DNA of 64,000 nt from positions 513,281,565 to 513,345,564 of the forward strand of contig NC_053390.1 in NCBI RefSeq assembly GCF_905171765.1, read 5' to 3'. Every line of letters begins with the position of its first letter. The stretch's first letter is position 1. Positions 46,623 to 56,673 of the stretch are shown here, in pieces. The stretch is from Bufo bufo (lineage: Eukaryota > Chordata > Amphibia > Anura > Bufonidae). A model generated the notes under the pieces. It saw only the letters and a list, made by a program, of their open reading frames with translations. It had not been told where the DNA came from and searched no databases. The translations under genes and the position numbers were made by a program.

Positions 46623-47400
46623 AGCACCAGGGGTGCACCTACCGTTTTTGCTGCCTGGGCTAAAAACTGTACCGGTGCCCCTCCCCTCCAATGCCAAATT
46701 CTCAACCTAACCCCTTCCCTCCAGCCCTACTGTTAAAGGCATATTTGGAAAACATTGCATACAGCGCTACAAAACACACAGGGTAATACAGCGCCACATA
46801 CCTCTTACATCTAGTGATGTCTCCTCTGATATACAGTAGATGTTCTCTTTCCTTATCTTCTCCATTCAGAGCAGACCGCCATGATTATTTATTTCAGCCA
46901 CCTCTTGCTCTACAGAGTTTGGTACCCAGACATCTTAGTATCCTACTTTTCCACCCTTCTCCCCACCTCCTTACACCCCATTCTGCCTCCCCCAATAGTG
47001 TGCTCACTGTGCTCCCCAATGTTATACTGAAGAAACAGCTCCCTGAAAATACTAGCACCACACAGATAGTGCCCCCTTCAATAATTATTGGCACACAGTT
47101 CCTTTAAAAATTTAACTGTGCCCAGAAAATACTGCCCCTGACACTTATAGTGCTGAAAACAGTGCCCTCCAAAAATAATTGTGCTAAGCTGATAATGTGC
47201 CAGGGTGTCCCTAACTATAAAAATCCTCCCAAATGTCCCACCAATAGTAATAATTCTCTGCCAGAGTGCACTATGTGATAACAGTGCCCCCAATATTAAT
47301 ATTGCCCCACATTTTACCTCAGAAGTAATAATGCTCCCATAGTTCCCATACTAGTAACCATGTTCCTAGTAGGCCCCCAGTAGAAATAAAGCCCACGATA
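46623..47400. repeat. Degenerate hAT-like fragment with tandem-like body
   Basis: Starts caccaggggtgcacctaccg, similar to CAGGGGTG hAT ends. The body has many short blocks of the form agtgcccc..aataat (47060-47330), suggesting an old minisatellite. No right end seen. Confidence 0.4.
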
Positions 47401-47405
47401 ATAAA

Positions 47406-47525
47406 ATAGTAACATAGTTTATAAGGCAGAAAAAAGACATCTGTCCATCTCGTTCAGCCTGTTATCCTGCAAGTTGATCCAGAGGAAGGCAAAAAAAGAA
47501 GGTAGAAGCCAATTTTCAAAACACA
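47406..47525 (-). mobile_element. LINE family A, 3-prime fragment
   Basis: The minus strand ends in the same words as the LINE at 8129-9868: ggataacaggctgaacgaga, tggacagatgtcttttttct, then a ttactat tail. Only the last 120 bp or so are present, typical of 5-prime truncation. Confidence 0.85.
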
Positions 47526-47839
47526 ATAAAAAATCTTGTTGGACAATGTACGTTCGATAATGAATTATAAAATCTCTGCCTAATAGAACGTTTAAAGGAA
47601 AAATAATAAAGTTTTCTTAAGACCAATAGTTAAAAGAGGATACATATATCTGATTAGGTCATAAGCCAGACAACATGAAACCCAATATGTAGAGAGGTAC
47701 CTCAAAGTAATGCCATCTACATGTCACCCCCCCCCCCCCCCCCCGAGTGATACCACACCAATTGACACTTTCATTTCAGTAGTCATCCAAGATCTTTACA
47801 AATTGGAGATGGAGATTGATCCATGAGGAAAGAAAACCT
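47526..47839. other. No gene; 18-base poly-C run
   Basis: A pure C run at 47727-47744. Otherwise unmarked. Confidence 0.5.
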
Positions 47840-47926
47840 TTGAGGGACTTAGAAGGAGATACAAGTATAGTCATCAAACCCTCAGACAAAGGGGGTAATA
47901 TCGTCATAATGGATCAAAACCAGTAC
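47840..47926 (+). pseudogene. Penelope-like RT N-terminal fragment
   Basis: Translates to LRDLEGDT then SIVIKPSDKGGNIVIMD, ending QNQY. The KPxDKGGNIVIMD motif marks the region just before the reverse-transcriptase core in Penelope-like retroelements. The frame then runs into unrelated sequence near 47930, and no RT core follows. It is on the same strand as the endonuclease frame at 48795. Confidence 0.75.
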
Positions 47927-47929
47927 GGG

Positions 47930-48790
47930 ACAGGTTATATTAAAGAAAATCGGCACTCAATACCTGTTCCAAACTGCTAGCATTTTATTAAATTTTAAGA
48001 CAATAAAATTCAATCTATTAAATGCAATTTTTCACACTAAAAACAGTTTTTCACACTAAAAACAATTGTGCACGCTAAAATAACATAATTCAAAACATGC
48101 GTATGGATGGCCTGATATATGCTTGTATAAACACCAAAGTTCTGGATAGAATAAATTCGTTATAAAATGATCAGTCCCAAAAATCGATATAAAATGATCA
48201 GTCCAAAAAAGCGCATTGAGACAATATTGTGATTCATCCGATTTTGTTACAATTATTTGGTAACGGTTTACTGCAATTGATGTTTTCGATTTTTTCTATC
48301 GATGCACCTTATTTCTGTGTTGCAGATAGACTTAAGTCCTATAGTGGAGTTATACGATAATTTGTTCAAAACAGTCACAATTTTTCAGAAAGTCTGCGGA
48401 TTTCGATTATACCACTTCAAACTTTTGTATGTCTATGGTACCACTGATGAAGGAGCAAGTATAACAAAGCTCCGAAACGCGTCTGGTCAGCACTGAAAAA
48501 TACCTCATCATTTACAAGAAGATCAACCATAATATGCCGGCATCGATTTTTTCTTCCATCGAACTTTGAAGCGATTTTCTACTTTAAATGAACAAGAACT
48601 TGCCACTCCATAACGGTGGAGCAAATAGAGGAGATTCGATGACGCTGTGATTGCGAAATGTCCAATTAAGCTACACACCTGCGGTAAAATTGCGAGATAT
48701 ATTGGGATCTCAGAGGTAAGCGCACACCGGCTGTTTTACACGTGGGACGCCACACAGCACGGAGAAAAACCCGGAGAGACCCATCTATCA
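47930..48790 (+). mobile_element. Leader region of a PLE with ribozyme
   Basis: An 860-bp non-coding stretch between the RT fragment and the endonuclease frame. It begins with AT-rich repeats (tttttcacactaaaaac twice, aaatgatcagtcc twice) and holds a hammerhead at 48440-48487. In PLEs such regions correspond to the pseudo-LTR that carries the ribozyme. The junctions are inferred. Confidence 0.55.
48440..48487 (+). ncRNA. Hammerhead ribozyme 1
   Basis: Self-cleaving RNA. Stem I: acca (48440-48443) with tggt (48484-48487). Core CTGATGA at 48444-48450. Stem II: ggagc (48452-48456) with gctcc (4869-type position 48469-48473). Core GAA at 48474-48476. Stem III is only AC/GT (48477-48478 with 48481-48482) closed by GC. 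Predicted cleavage is 3-prime of C48483. One extra A (48451) lies between the core and stem II. A very short stem III is characteristic of PLE and retrozyme hammerheads, which tend to cleave better as dimers. Confidence 0.8.
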
Positions 48791-48794
48791 GTGA

Positions 48795-49613
48795 GTGACT
48801 GACTCTGAATTGAGTGACTTCATGATAGCCGCGTGTGATTTGAGGACCTGTTACCATTCGCGGTTATTCACAACACACTCTAAAACAGGCATTCCATCAC
48901 TACATGAGCATGGCCCGCGAGCAACCCCTAAGACCAAGGCACAGGATAACAGTGTGTATATGATCATAGGCACGTATGATAAAGCACACAAAGAGATACG
49001 TGAGATCCTACAGACACATTGGTCCATCCTACAGTCTGATCCTGATATTGGGGATCTGATATCTGAACGTCCATCCATCACGTATCGTCGAAGTTCCAAC
49101 TTATGTGACCGCTTGGTCCACAGCCGGTATCAATATCCAACATCAAATAATTGGCTGAATAACACTTTGACAGGTACATTCCTGTGTGGCTCTTGTGTCA
49201 TATGTGGCAATATAATGAAAAGCTCATTCTTAACCAGCCAAGTGACTAGTGAGAGATATCGAATTTGGTCTTTCATTGATTGCACATCGGTGGGAGTGAT
49301 TTACCTACTTACTTGCATATGCGGTCTTCAATATGTGGGTAAGACCAAGCGCGAATTAAGGAGACACATTGGCGAGCATTTATCGGACATCAGGATTAAC
49401 CGTGAAACATCCGTTGCATGCCATGTCTGTGATCATCATGACGGGAAAACAGATGTACTCAAGGTTCAAGGGTTGGAACACATTAAAAGATCCATTTGCG
49501 GAGGGGACACTGATGGGTTATTACTCCGCAAAGAAACTCAATGGATCTTTAAATTGCAAACAGCGAGCCCTATAGGACTGAATGAGGCAATTTCTTTTGC
49601 ATGTTTTATTTAG
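48795..49613 (+). CDS. PLE GIY-YIG endonuclease ORF lacking RT
   Basis: A 272-residue open frame. In Penelope-like elements the C-terminal GIY-YIG nuclease nicks the target before reverse transcription. Residues 50-125 match the PLE linker (WSILQSDPDIGDLISERPSI, then TYRRSSNLCDRLVHS). A zinc-binding-like CGSCVIC is at 131-137. The nuclease has GVIY (167-170) and QYVGKT (179-184), a basic helix RELRRHIGEH (187-195) and the conserved acid in LRKETQWIFKL (E247). It ends in TASPIGLNEA, a typical PLE terminus. The first 50 residues are not PLE-like and the whole reverse transcriptase is absent; the ATG at 48795 is simply the first in frame. No stop or frameshift within the nuclease, so this part is recent or preserved. 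Confidence 0.85.
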   Translation: MTDSELSDFMIAACDLRTCYHSRLFTTHSKTGIPSLHEHGPRATPKTKAQDNSVYMIIGTYDKAHKEIREILQTHWSILQSDPDIGDLISERPSITYRRSSNLCDRLVHSRYQYPTSNNWLNNTLTGTFLCGSCVICGNIMKSSFLTSQVTSERYRIWSFIDCTSVGVIYLLTCICGLQYVGKTKRELRRHIGEHLSDIRINRETSVACHVCDHHDGKTDVLKVQGLEHIKRSICGGDTDGLLLRKETQWIFKLQTASPIGLNEAISFACFI

Positions 49614-50230
49614 AACACACTAAATGATGTGCCAAATTTTGGGTCCTTTTGGTAATAGTACGTGACACCTCTATTCCATTCATTATGTTTGTCTGTTTTT
49701 ATTACACTTTCTTTTCACCTATATCTTAGTGTATTCAGACTGCATGTGATGGCATTAATACATTGTATTGTCCAGTGATATACAGTCCATCAGTCTGTCC
49801 CCTGGTCAGCCATATGATAGTTATATAATGTCAGTGTAACCAACTGTTCAGATTTTTACTGCTCACCTCATACACTTATCTTTTTATCTGTTCCTCTCTT
49901 GGTTGAATCTATCCAGCTATAACGAGCTTCTACACTGTACTTATTTGAGCAGCATCTTCGATTCCTCCTTACTCACGAGTGCGCATGCGCTCACTTTCGG
50001 AGGTGCAATGCCTGAATTTTCGCATTGTCCGCTCGGTGGGCGTGTCAAATGACGCGCCTTGATCTCTGATTGGTCCCTCTCAATGGCGCACACCCTCAGG
50101 GGAGGAGCCTATATTATATCTGTTCGGCATTCTGTGGGCAGTGCACGGCTATCACAGCGCCGGAGCCTGCACGCCACAGTGTGGTCGCAATGTATTAATT
50201 GGCAACAACTGTGCTATTGTCTTGTATCGA
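49614..50230 (+). mobile_element. Downstream part of PLE, second leader
   Basis: From about 49970 the composition becomes GC-rich with cgcatgcgctcactttcgg and gacgcgccttgatctctgat, then a second hammerhead follows at 50231. The sequence shows no similarity to the leader at 47930-48790, so the two ribozyme regions do not form a matching pair. Confidence 0.45.
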
Positions 50231-50283
50231 TCGCTCCTGATGAAACATGGATTAATATCTCCATGTAGAAACACGTTGAGCGA
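50231..50283 (+). ncRNA. Hammerhead ribozyme 2
   Basis: Stem I is six perfect pairs: tcgctc (50231-50236) with gagcga (50278-50283). Core CTGATGA at 50237-50243. Stem II is six perfect pairs: acatgg (50245-50250) with ccatgt (50261-50266), loop of ten. An A-A opposition (50244, 50267) sits at the base of stem II. Core GAA 50268-50270, stem III AC/GT (50271-50272 with 50275-50276). Predicted cleavage is 3-prime of U50277; U is an allowed but less common residue there. All required core bases are present. Confidence 0.85.
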
Positions 50284-50576
50284 ATGAGATTGATAATTGC
50301 TAGCGAGTGTTCACTAGACAGGACAGTTAGCAGGAGTATCGTCTCACTGCTTTACACTGTGATCTTACTCGTCAGACCCTGACTAGCACCCACCCTCCTG
50401 TGTAGGCATTAGAGAGAGGGATGGATACATAGTAGGGACAAGTCTATTAATTGAGTACCTGATTTAGTGGCCATTTGTTGCAAGTCTATGTTTGCAAATC
50501 ACTCACTGATAGTCAGTACACTGTATGTCAGCAAACTTTAGGCTTTCAGTCAGGCCACTGCACATGTCGATGGCAT

Positions 50577-50930
50577 TACTTTGAAGTCCCTGTTCACCCT
50601 GTCGATCCGTCCTGCCGCTATTTCGCCGTGCCGCCGGACCGCCGCTCCGTCCCCATTGGCTATAATGCGGACGGAGGCGGAGCTCCGGCGCAGCATGGCA
50701 AATTGCAGTGAGAGGCCGCCGGACTAAAAAGTCGGACATGCAGTACTTTTAGTCCGGCGGCCTTTCGCCGTGCACTGCCGTGTTGCGCCGGAGCTCCGCC
50801 CCTGTCCCATTATAGTCAATGGGGACAGAGCGGCGATCCAGCAGCATGACGAAATAGCAGCAGGATGGATCCGACAGGGTGAACAGTGTGTCGGATCCAT
50901 CCTGCCGCTAGTGTGAAAGTAGCCTAAGGG
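50577..50930. mobile_element. GC-rich foldback MITE
   Basis: Right end gctagtgtgaaagtagcc, as in the element at 53524. Arms: cctgttcaccctgtcg is mirrored by cgacagggtgaacag, gcggagctccggcgc by gcgccggagctccgc, and gccgccggacta by tagtccggcggc at the centre (about 50728). The outermost left end is lost. Confidence 0.75.
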
Positions 50931-51234
50931 GGCATGTCCATGCTCTCCCTATCACAACTCAGGAGGCAACTGAAGGATGAAACTGAGCATGTGCTGTCAT
51001 CTCAGTGAACAGGACAAAGAAATAAGAAAAGAAACAAACAGCAGTTGGCACTATAACAATACATTTTATTGAATAACTCAGTGGCTATGCAAAATTTTTA
51101 ATTACATGCAATTACAAAAAAATTCTGATCCAGGTGCTAGTTTTAAAACTGTAGAATATTTTTCGTGGGACAACCCCTTTATGACAATGGAGTAAGGACA
51201 GTGGAAGAAGAAACCCAAGCAACAGTTCTATAGA
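50931..51234. other. No gene; one MITE-like end
   Basis: Ends with gggacaacccctttatga near 51168-51184, resembling the right end of TTAAAGGGG MITEs. Confidence 0.35.
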
Positions 51235-51325
51235 AACATAGAAACATAGAATGTGTCGGCAGATAAGAACCATTTGGCCCATCTAGTCTGCCCAATATAC
51301 TGAATACTATGGATAGCCCCCGGCC

Positions 51326-52150
51326 CTATCTTATATGAAGGATGGCCTTATGCCTATCCCATGCATGCTTAAACCCCTTCACTGTATTTGCAGCTACCAC
51401 TTCTGCAGGAAGGCTATTCCATGCATCCACTACTCTCTCAGTAAAGTAATACTTCCTTATATTACTTTTAAACCTTTGCCCCTCTAATTTAAAACTGTGT
51501 CCTCTTGTGGTAGTTTTTCTTCTTTTAAATATGCTCTCTTCCTTTACCGAGTTGATTCCCTTTATGTATTTAAAAGTTTCTATCATATCCCCTCTGTCTC
51601 TTCTTTCTTCCAAGCTATATCAACTTGCAGGATAACAGGCCGAACTGGATGGACAAATGTCTTTTTTCGGCCTTATGTACTATGTTACTATGTTACTATG
51701 TTATACATATTAAGGTCCTTTAACCTTTCCTGGTAAGTTTTATCCTGCAATCCATGTACTAGTTTAGTAGCTCTTCTCTGAACTCTCTCTAGAGTATCTA
51801 TATCCTTCTGGAGATATGGCCTCCAGTACTGCGCACAATACTCCAAGTGAGGTCTCACCAGTGTTCTGTACAGCGGCATAAGCACTTCACTCTTTCTACT
51901 GCTTATACCTCTCCCTATACATCCAAGCATTCTGCTGGCATTTCGTGCTGCTCTATTACATTGTCTTCCCACCTTTAAGTCTTCTGAAATAATTACTCCT
52001 AAATCCCTTTCCTCAGATACTGAGGTCAGGACTGTGTCAAATATTCTATATTCTGCCCTTGGGTTTTTACGCCCCAGGTGCATTATCTTGCACTTATCCA
52101 CATTAAATTTCAGTTTCCAGAGTTCTGACCATTCCTCTAGTTTTCCTAAA
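51326..52150 (-). pseudogene. LINE B reverse transcriptase C-terminal part
   Basis: Reading from the high end: LGKLEEWSELWKLKFNVDKC, KIMHLGRKNP, EERDLGVIISEDLKV, MPLYRTLVRPHLEYCAQYW, RVQRRATKLVHGL, then after the insertion RGDMIETFKYIKGINSV and WNSLPAEVVAANTVKGFKHA. These are the classic thumb and C-terminal motifs of CR1/L2 reverse transcriptases. Both halves remain open, so the only breaks are the truncation (no endonuclease, no FADD motif) and the insertion. Younger than LINE A at 8129. Confidence 0.9.
51612..51706 (+). mobile_element. LINE family A tail inserted in LINE B
   Basis: Carries tcaacttgcaggataacagg, ggatggacaaatgtctttt and a tail of three tactatgt repeats, the same 3-prime end as the LINE at 9868. 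Its orientation is opposite to LINE B. Confidence 0.85.
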
Positions 52151-52201
52151 TCCTTTTCCATTTGGCGTTTCCCTCCAGGAACATCAACCCTACAGATTGC
52201 T

Positions 52202-52455
52202 GTATAAAGGAGCATTGCAGCATGGAACTGTCTAAAAAGGGGTACTGCAGCATGGGATTATTCTATAAAGGGGTACTGTGGTATGCATTTGTTCTACAAT
52301 AGGGTACAATGATATGAGATTGTTCTATAAAGGAGTATTGCAGTCTGGAATTTTTCTGTAAGGGAGTACTGCAGCATGAAATTGTTCTATAAAAGGGTAC
52401 TGTGGCATGGAAATGTTCTATAATAGAGTACTGTAGCATGGATTGTTCTATTTAA
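52202..52455. repeat. Minisatellite, about 8 units of 30-32 bp
   Basis: Unit pattern gttctataaaggggtactg then cagcatggaatt. The units are diverged. It starts a few bases from the truncated end of LINE B. Confidence 0.9.
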
Positions 52456-53523
52456 ACAACATAACATGTGTCCTGCAATTAATATTCTTAAAACGTTAAT
52501 CAGCAAAGCTACAATAGGTGAGCTGTGGTTACCACTGTGTGTATATAGACCACTAGCAATAAGTATGTGAGGAGACATCCCAATCTGTTATATGACGCAT
52601 GGTTCTTGCCGATATAGCAGTTGTTCTGTGCGCACAAATTCAGGCAGTTGCTAAAGTAGAAATTACTCTATAGTTTTCATGTGAACTATGTAGACAGTTA
52701 GCCATTCCATTATAAGGTACATGGCAGCAGCCAATATAGCAATTGCTCTAAGGGAAATTTCTCTATGGTTTAACTGTGAAGTGTGTGCTGTCCCAGCTAA
52801 TGGTTTCCCATTTAGAATTCATTATTGTATTCTGTGTTAAGTTATCCACCATACTTAGTGTGCTTTGCTGCCATCTAGTGGCCATTGTTATATTTGGGTT
52901 ATGAAGTTATCTATGTAATTTCATTATGCCTTTAATCCTGCAACTTCTCCTCTGTGAGCTCATACCTTGTGTCATTTCCTGTTTGTTAGACATGGTTCAC
53001 AGACCTGACGGGAGGAACTTCCTTTGACATTTATTGTCATTTCATTCAATAAATTACCTAAAGGCATTTCCATTGCATCTCCCCCACTGGAATTCTACAT
53101 GCATTTGATGTCTCTAGGGGAATGAGTATAGCGAGTTCACTATATACCATTGCTTGTACAAGAAATTGTCACTCACAATTATCACAGACTACTCTATCAT
53201 ACAGTACATTGTTGGCAGAATAAAGTGCATAGTCAGTTAGCAATATATACTGTATGTGAGTCACAGCAACCCAATCTGTTATATGAGGCTGGATTACCGT
53301 GGCTCATATGTTCTCCCATGGTGCATTATGCTTATGATAAATGTGTTCTATCAAAACACAGCCTTGTCTGCTGTGTACTCTTCACACGGCCTTCTTAATG
53401 TAATTCTTTTAATGGACTGTGTGGTGCAGGACCTCTTCTATTTTTTCATTGTTTACAAGGCTGAATTCTGGGTCTATCCATGCACCCTGAGATTATCCTG
53501 GAGTGGAGTGGTAAGCGGACTAA
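52456..53523. other. No gene or repeat recognised
   Basis: AT-rich; frames up to 94 codons without domains. Confidence 0.4.
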
Positions 53524-53894
53524 GGCTACTTTCAGACTAGCATTCAGAGAGGATCCGTCTGATGTCTGCACAGACGGATCCTCTACTATAATGCAGACGT
53601 TTGGATCCGTTCAGAACGAATCCGTCTGCATTATAGTTCAGAAAAAATTCTAAGTCTGAAAGTTTGAAAATTGAGCCATATGGTGTCAACTTCAAACGGA
53701 TCCGTCCCCATTGACTACATTGTAAGTCTGGACGGATCCGTTTGCCTCCGAACGCTGCCAGACTGATGCATTCTGAGCAGATCCGCATCCACTCAGAATG
53801 CATTGGTAGCTGGACGGATGCGTTCGGGGCCACTTGTGAGACTCTTCAAACAGAGCTCACAAGCGGACACCCGACGCTAGTGTGAAAGTAGCCT
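53524..53894. mobile_element. MITE with TAAGGCTACTTTCA ends
   Basis: Left aaggctactttcagactagc and right gctagtgtgaaagtagcct are inverted with one mismatch. The interior has the ggatccgtct / agacggatcc palindrome and its longer mirror copies. Confidence 0.85.
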
Positions 53895-53916
53895 AATACA
53901 ACCTCTTGTTTAAATA

Positions 53917-55124
53917 CACTCATTGACAAAAAATTTAAATGGTGGATTTCCGCAAAACTTGGCATTGAGTAAAGGATTACAAGTATGGTCTGATTAGACA
54001 CTTGTTATTGCTACAAGAGGCCAAAATAGTGCTTCCCATGCTGTCCTATAAAAAGCTATCAGAAGCTACTTTTGGGTAGTACTTCAGACATGCCTCTATA
54101 GTGAATTTAAAGAAATTTTGCCAATTTGACAGACTTTGAGTGGTACATTTTTGGACTGAGAGAAGCAGGATGATCAATTTGATGAATTTGCAGCAATCTT
54201 GGCCATTCTAACGAAGCTGTTAGGAGGTGTTGGGAGCAGTGATTACGTGAGGGCATGCACAGATAGCGAACAGGCTCTGGACAGTCCAGACAAACCACCA
54301 GTAGAAAGGATCATTTGATCCGCCGACAAGCAAAACTAGTCCCCCCAGTTTTGTTGTCCACCATCCAGACATAGCTGGACCTTCATTACATACCCATGTC
54401 TCTGTCCCTTCCATTTCCAGGTTCTTTGCAGAATTAAATTTGGTGTTATGATGCCCATTACATTTCCTACTATTGGAAGCTAGCCATAGTCGCCTTTGTT
54501 TGCAGTGGTGTTATAAATGAGAAACCTGGACTGCTATGGACTGGAACTGTATCATCTTTAGAGACACTTGTGGATTCTGTTTGTGATCCGACAACAATCA
54601 GGGTTGAGTATGGAGGCTTCGTGGTGAGTGCTTTAATCCTGCCTTTGCTCTGGAGTGACACACTGCTCCCACTGCTGGTGTGATGATCTGGGGAGCCATC
54701 GCATATGACAGTTGGTCACCCCTAGTAGTGATATAAGAGACACTCAGCTCAGCGATATGTGCAGGACATCATGCGGCCACATGTGTTGCCTCTCATTGCA
54801 GGGCTTCCAACTGGCAATTTTCAGAAGGATAATGTTCACCTACACACAGCAAGGGTCTCCCTGGAATGTCTTCCCCAGATTGCCTGCCCAGTTGCCAAAT
54901 TTATCACTAATCGAGCATTTATGGGACCAGTCAGCAACCTACGAAGAGTATGCAGGATCTACAGGCCCAGCTGCAACATCTAATATGCCTCAGGATACCA
55001 TCAAGAACCAGTATGCCTGCATTGCCAACCGTCTCTGATTTTGTATGAAGGCTGGAGGTGGTCCAACAGGGCACTATGCACTGTACTGGATGCATTATTT
55101 TTTATTTTTTTTTGCCAGTGAGTG
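53917..55124 (+). mobile_element. Tc1/mariner-like element, seventh copy
   Basis: Ends cactcattgacaaaaaa and ttttgccagtgagtg are inverted and flanked by TA (53915-53916, 55125-55126). 1208 bp, a third family of inverted repeats. Confidence 0.85.
54080..55040 (+). pseudogene. Tc1-like transposase relic
   Basis: Only the C-terminal half is readable. FQKDNVHLHTARVSLECLPQ (about 54822-54880) holds the second catalytic D; after a frameshift LPNLSLIEHLWDQS (about 54890-54935) holds the E. The usual downstream segment follows (NMPQDTIKNQYACIANRL). An earlier GVMIWGAI-like segment is near 54680. Many stops and shifts in the N-terminal half. Confidence 0.8.
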
Positions 55125-55126
55125 TA

Positions 55127-55988
55127 TATATGTACAGCGCACATCACATAAAGGAAAGACTTTTACTGCTATACATTCTTATATCCATTCTAGTGTTAAT
55201 ATAAAAAAATAATCTTACTATGAAAAAGACTACACTGTATGAATCTGGCCTAATAAAGCATTTTGTAATTCTTATTCAGCAAAGGTGTATAATTTTCCTA
55301 CATACTTTGCTTGACTTTTTTATTACCCAACTCCTGGAAAGGAGACTAATAGTTATGACAGTATTGAAATGCTTCTGTAGTTCATTTATCTTTCTTTCCC
55401 ATAACATAGCTGTGTCCAGCATCACGGTGGTCCATATTTAGCTGAATAATCATATTAGCCTCTGATTAGCATGGTTTCTTTTCGGATGGGTAATAACTAT
55501 GTGATAATAGATAGAAATAGTGCAGTGAATTTGTGCTGCTGTTTTGCCACCCAGATCCTTAAGCAAGTAATCTGTTATGAAAACCTCTCACCCCCTGAGG
55601 GAGGTAGGCATTCCTCGAATAATTGATGGCACCTGCTACAGCTGTTTCTTCAACCTGGCAACAACCCCAGTTGGTAACCCAAAATACTTAGTGGCAGAAC
55701 GACATAAGAACTCTTTCTCTGAGCCTTGTTATTGGCAGCAGTGTCAGGTGAATTATATGTCCCATTTCTCCAAACCCTGCCAGAATCCAGCCTCCGCCAG
55801 AAGGCTCTCATTCTTAACATAATTGCCATTATTGTACATTTTTCTGCTTTAAAACACTGGCCCAGATTTGCTTATCCTGTAGATGGCATAAACGTAGACA
55901 GGCTGTGTAGACCTGCACCAGCTTTATTATAGGGGCTCAGGCTGGATGATAGATGTGATGCAGACTCTATACCACCATTAGTTGCCAT
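55127..55988. other. No gene or repeat recognised
   Basis: Frames of 70-80 codons near 55220 and 55577 show no domain. Confidence 0.4.
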
Positions 55989-56276
55989 AGGCCTCATTCA
56001 CATGACTATATCTTTCTTCCGCATCCAATACGCATTTTTTGCCTGAACCCATTCATTTCTATGATCCGGCAAAAAATGTGGACAGCAAACAGATGTCACC
56101 ATGTCCGCCACTGTGTGTCCGTCCTGTAAATTATAGAACTTGTGTGTTTCGCGGACAATTGGCATTTCTACTATTAGGACAGAGAAAAAGTAGGCATGCG
56201 CACGGTCTGTATCCGTATTTTGTGGATCTGTGGTTTGCGTACCACAGAATACGTACGGTCATATGCATGTAGCCTT
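55989..56276. mobile_element. MITE, AGGCCTCAT family
   Basis: Left aggcctcattcacatgac, right ggtcatatgcatgtagcct. The interior retains the atccgtattttgtggatc and aacccattcatttctatg words. More decayed than the copy at 60614. Confidence 0.7.
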
Positions 56277-56478
56277 ATTTTGTGACAGAATTTACACCAG
56301 AATTTTGCTGCGATTTTGGTGCAAAATGGTGCTTTGTAAGCTACACCCTGTTCCCACTAAGCCCCACCCCCTTTTCAAACACATCGCAAAAAGTGTAGAT
56401 TGCACTAATTTTTGCCATTTTCTGGACAGATTCTTGGCGCAGACACGTTAGTATATTTGGGCCAGTGTGTATGTTTAC
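56277..56478. repeat. Probable repeat fragment
   Basis: Contains ttacaccagaattttgctgc and gcgcagacacgttag, ending in atatttgggcca; a single fragment with no paired ends. Confidence 0.3.
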
Positions 56479-56673
56479 TTAAAGGGGTTGTCTATGATAA
56501 GGAAAACAGGAAACTTCAGTTTTTTTCTGAAATAGTAGCACTTTTAGACATGGGCTATGTCTGTTATTACAGCTTTCCCCCACTGAAGTGAATGGAGCTG
56601 AGTTGCAATAATAGACACAACCCAATGAAGAGTGACGCTGTTTGTGGCGCTTTATCCCAGACAACCCTTTTAA
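56479..56673. mobile_element. TTAAAGGGG MITE (T2-like), 195 bp
   Basis: Left ttaaaggggttgtctatgat and right cccagacaacccttttaa, with TTAA at both ends (56479-56482, 56670-56673). A symmetric core with agtgaatggagctgagttgc. No coding sequence. Confidence 0.85.

Larger units (their letters stand above)
51235..52195 (-). mobile_element. CR1/L2-like LINE, family B
   Basis: 5-prime-truncated, minus strand. Its 3-prime tail at the left is the tandem atagaaacatagaaaca (about 51234-51251). The body is interrupted by a short plus-strand LINE-A tail (51612-51706). The truncated upstream end abuts a minisatellite at 52202. Confidence 0.9.

Noticed and set aside
47727..47744. Poly-C run as a structural element
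   Set aside because: Simple homopolymer, possibly inflated by sequencing; no associated feature.
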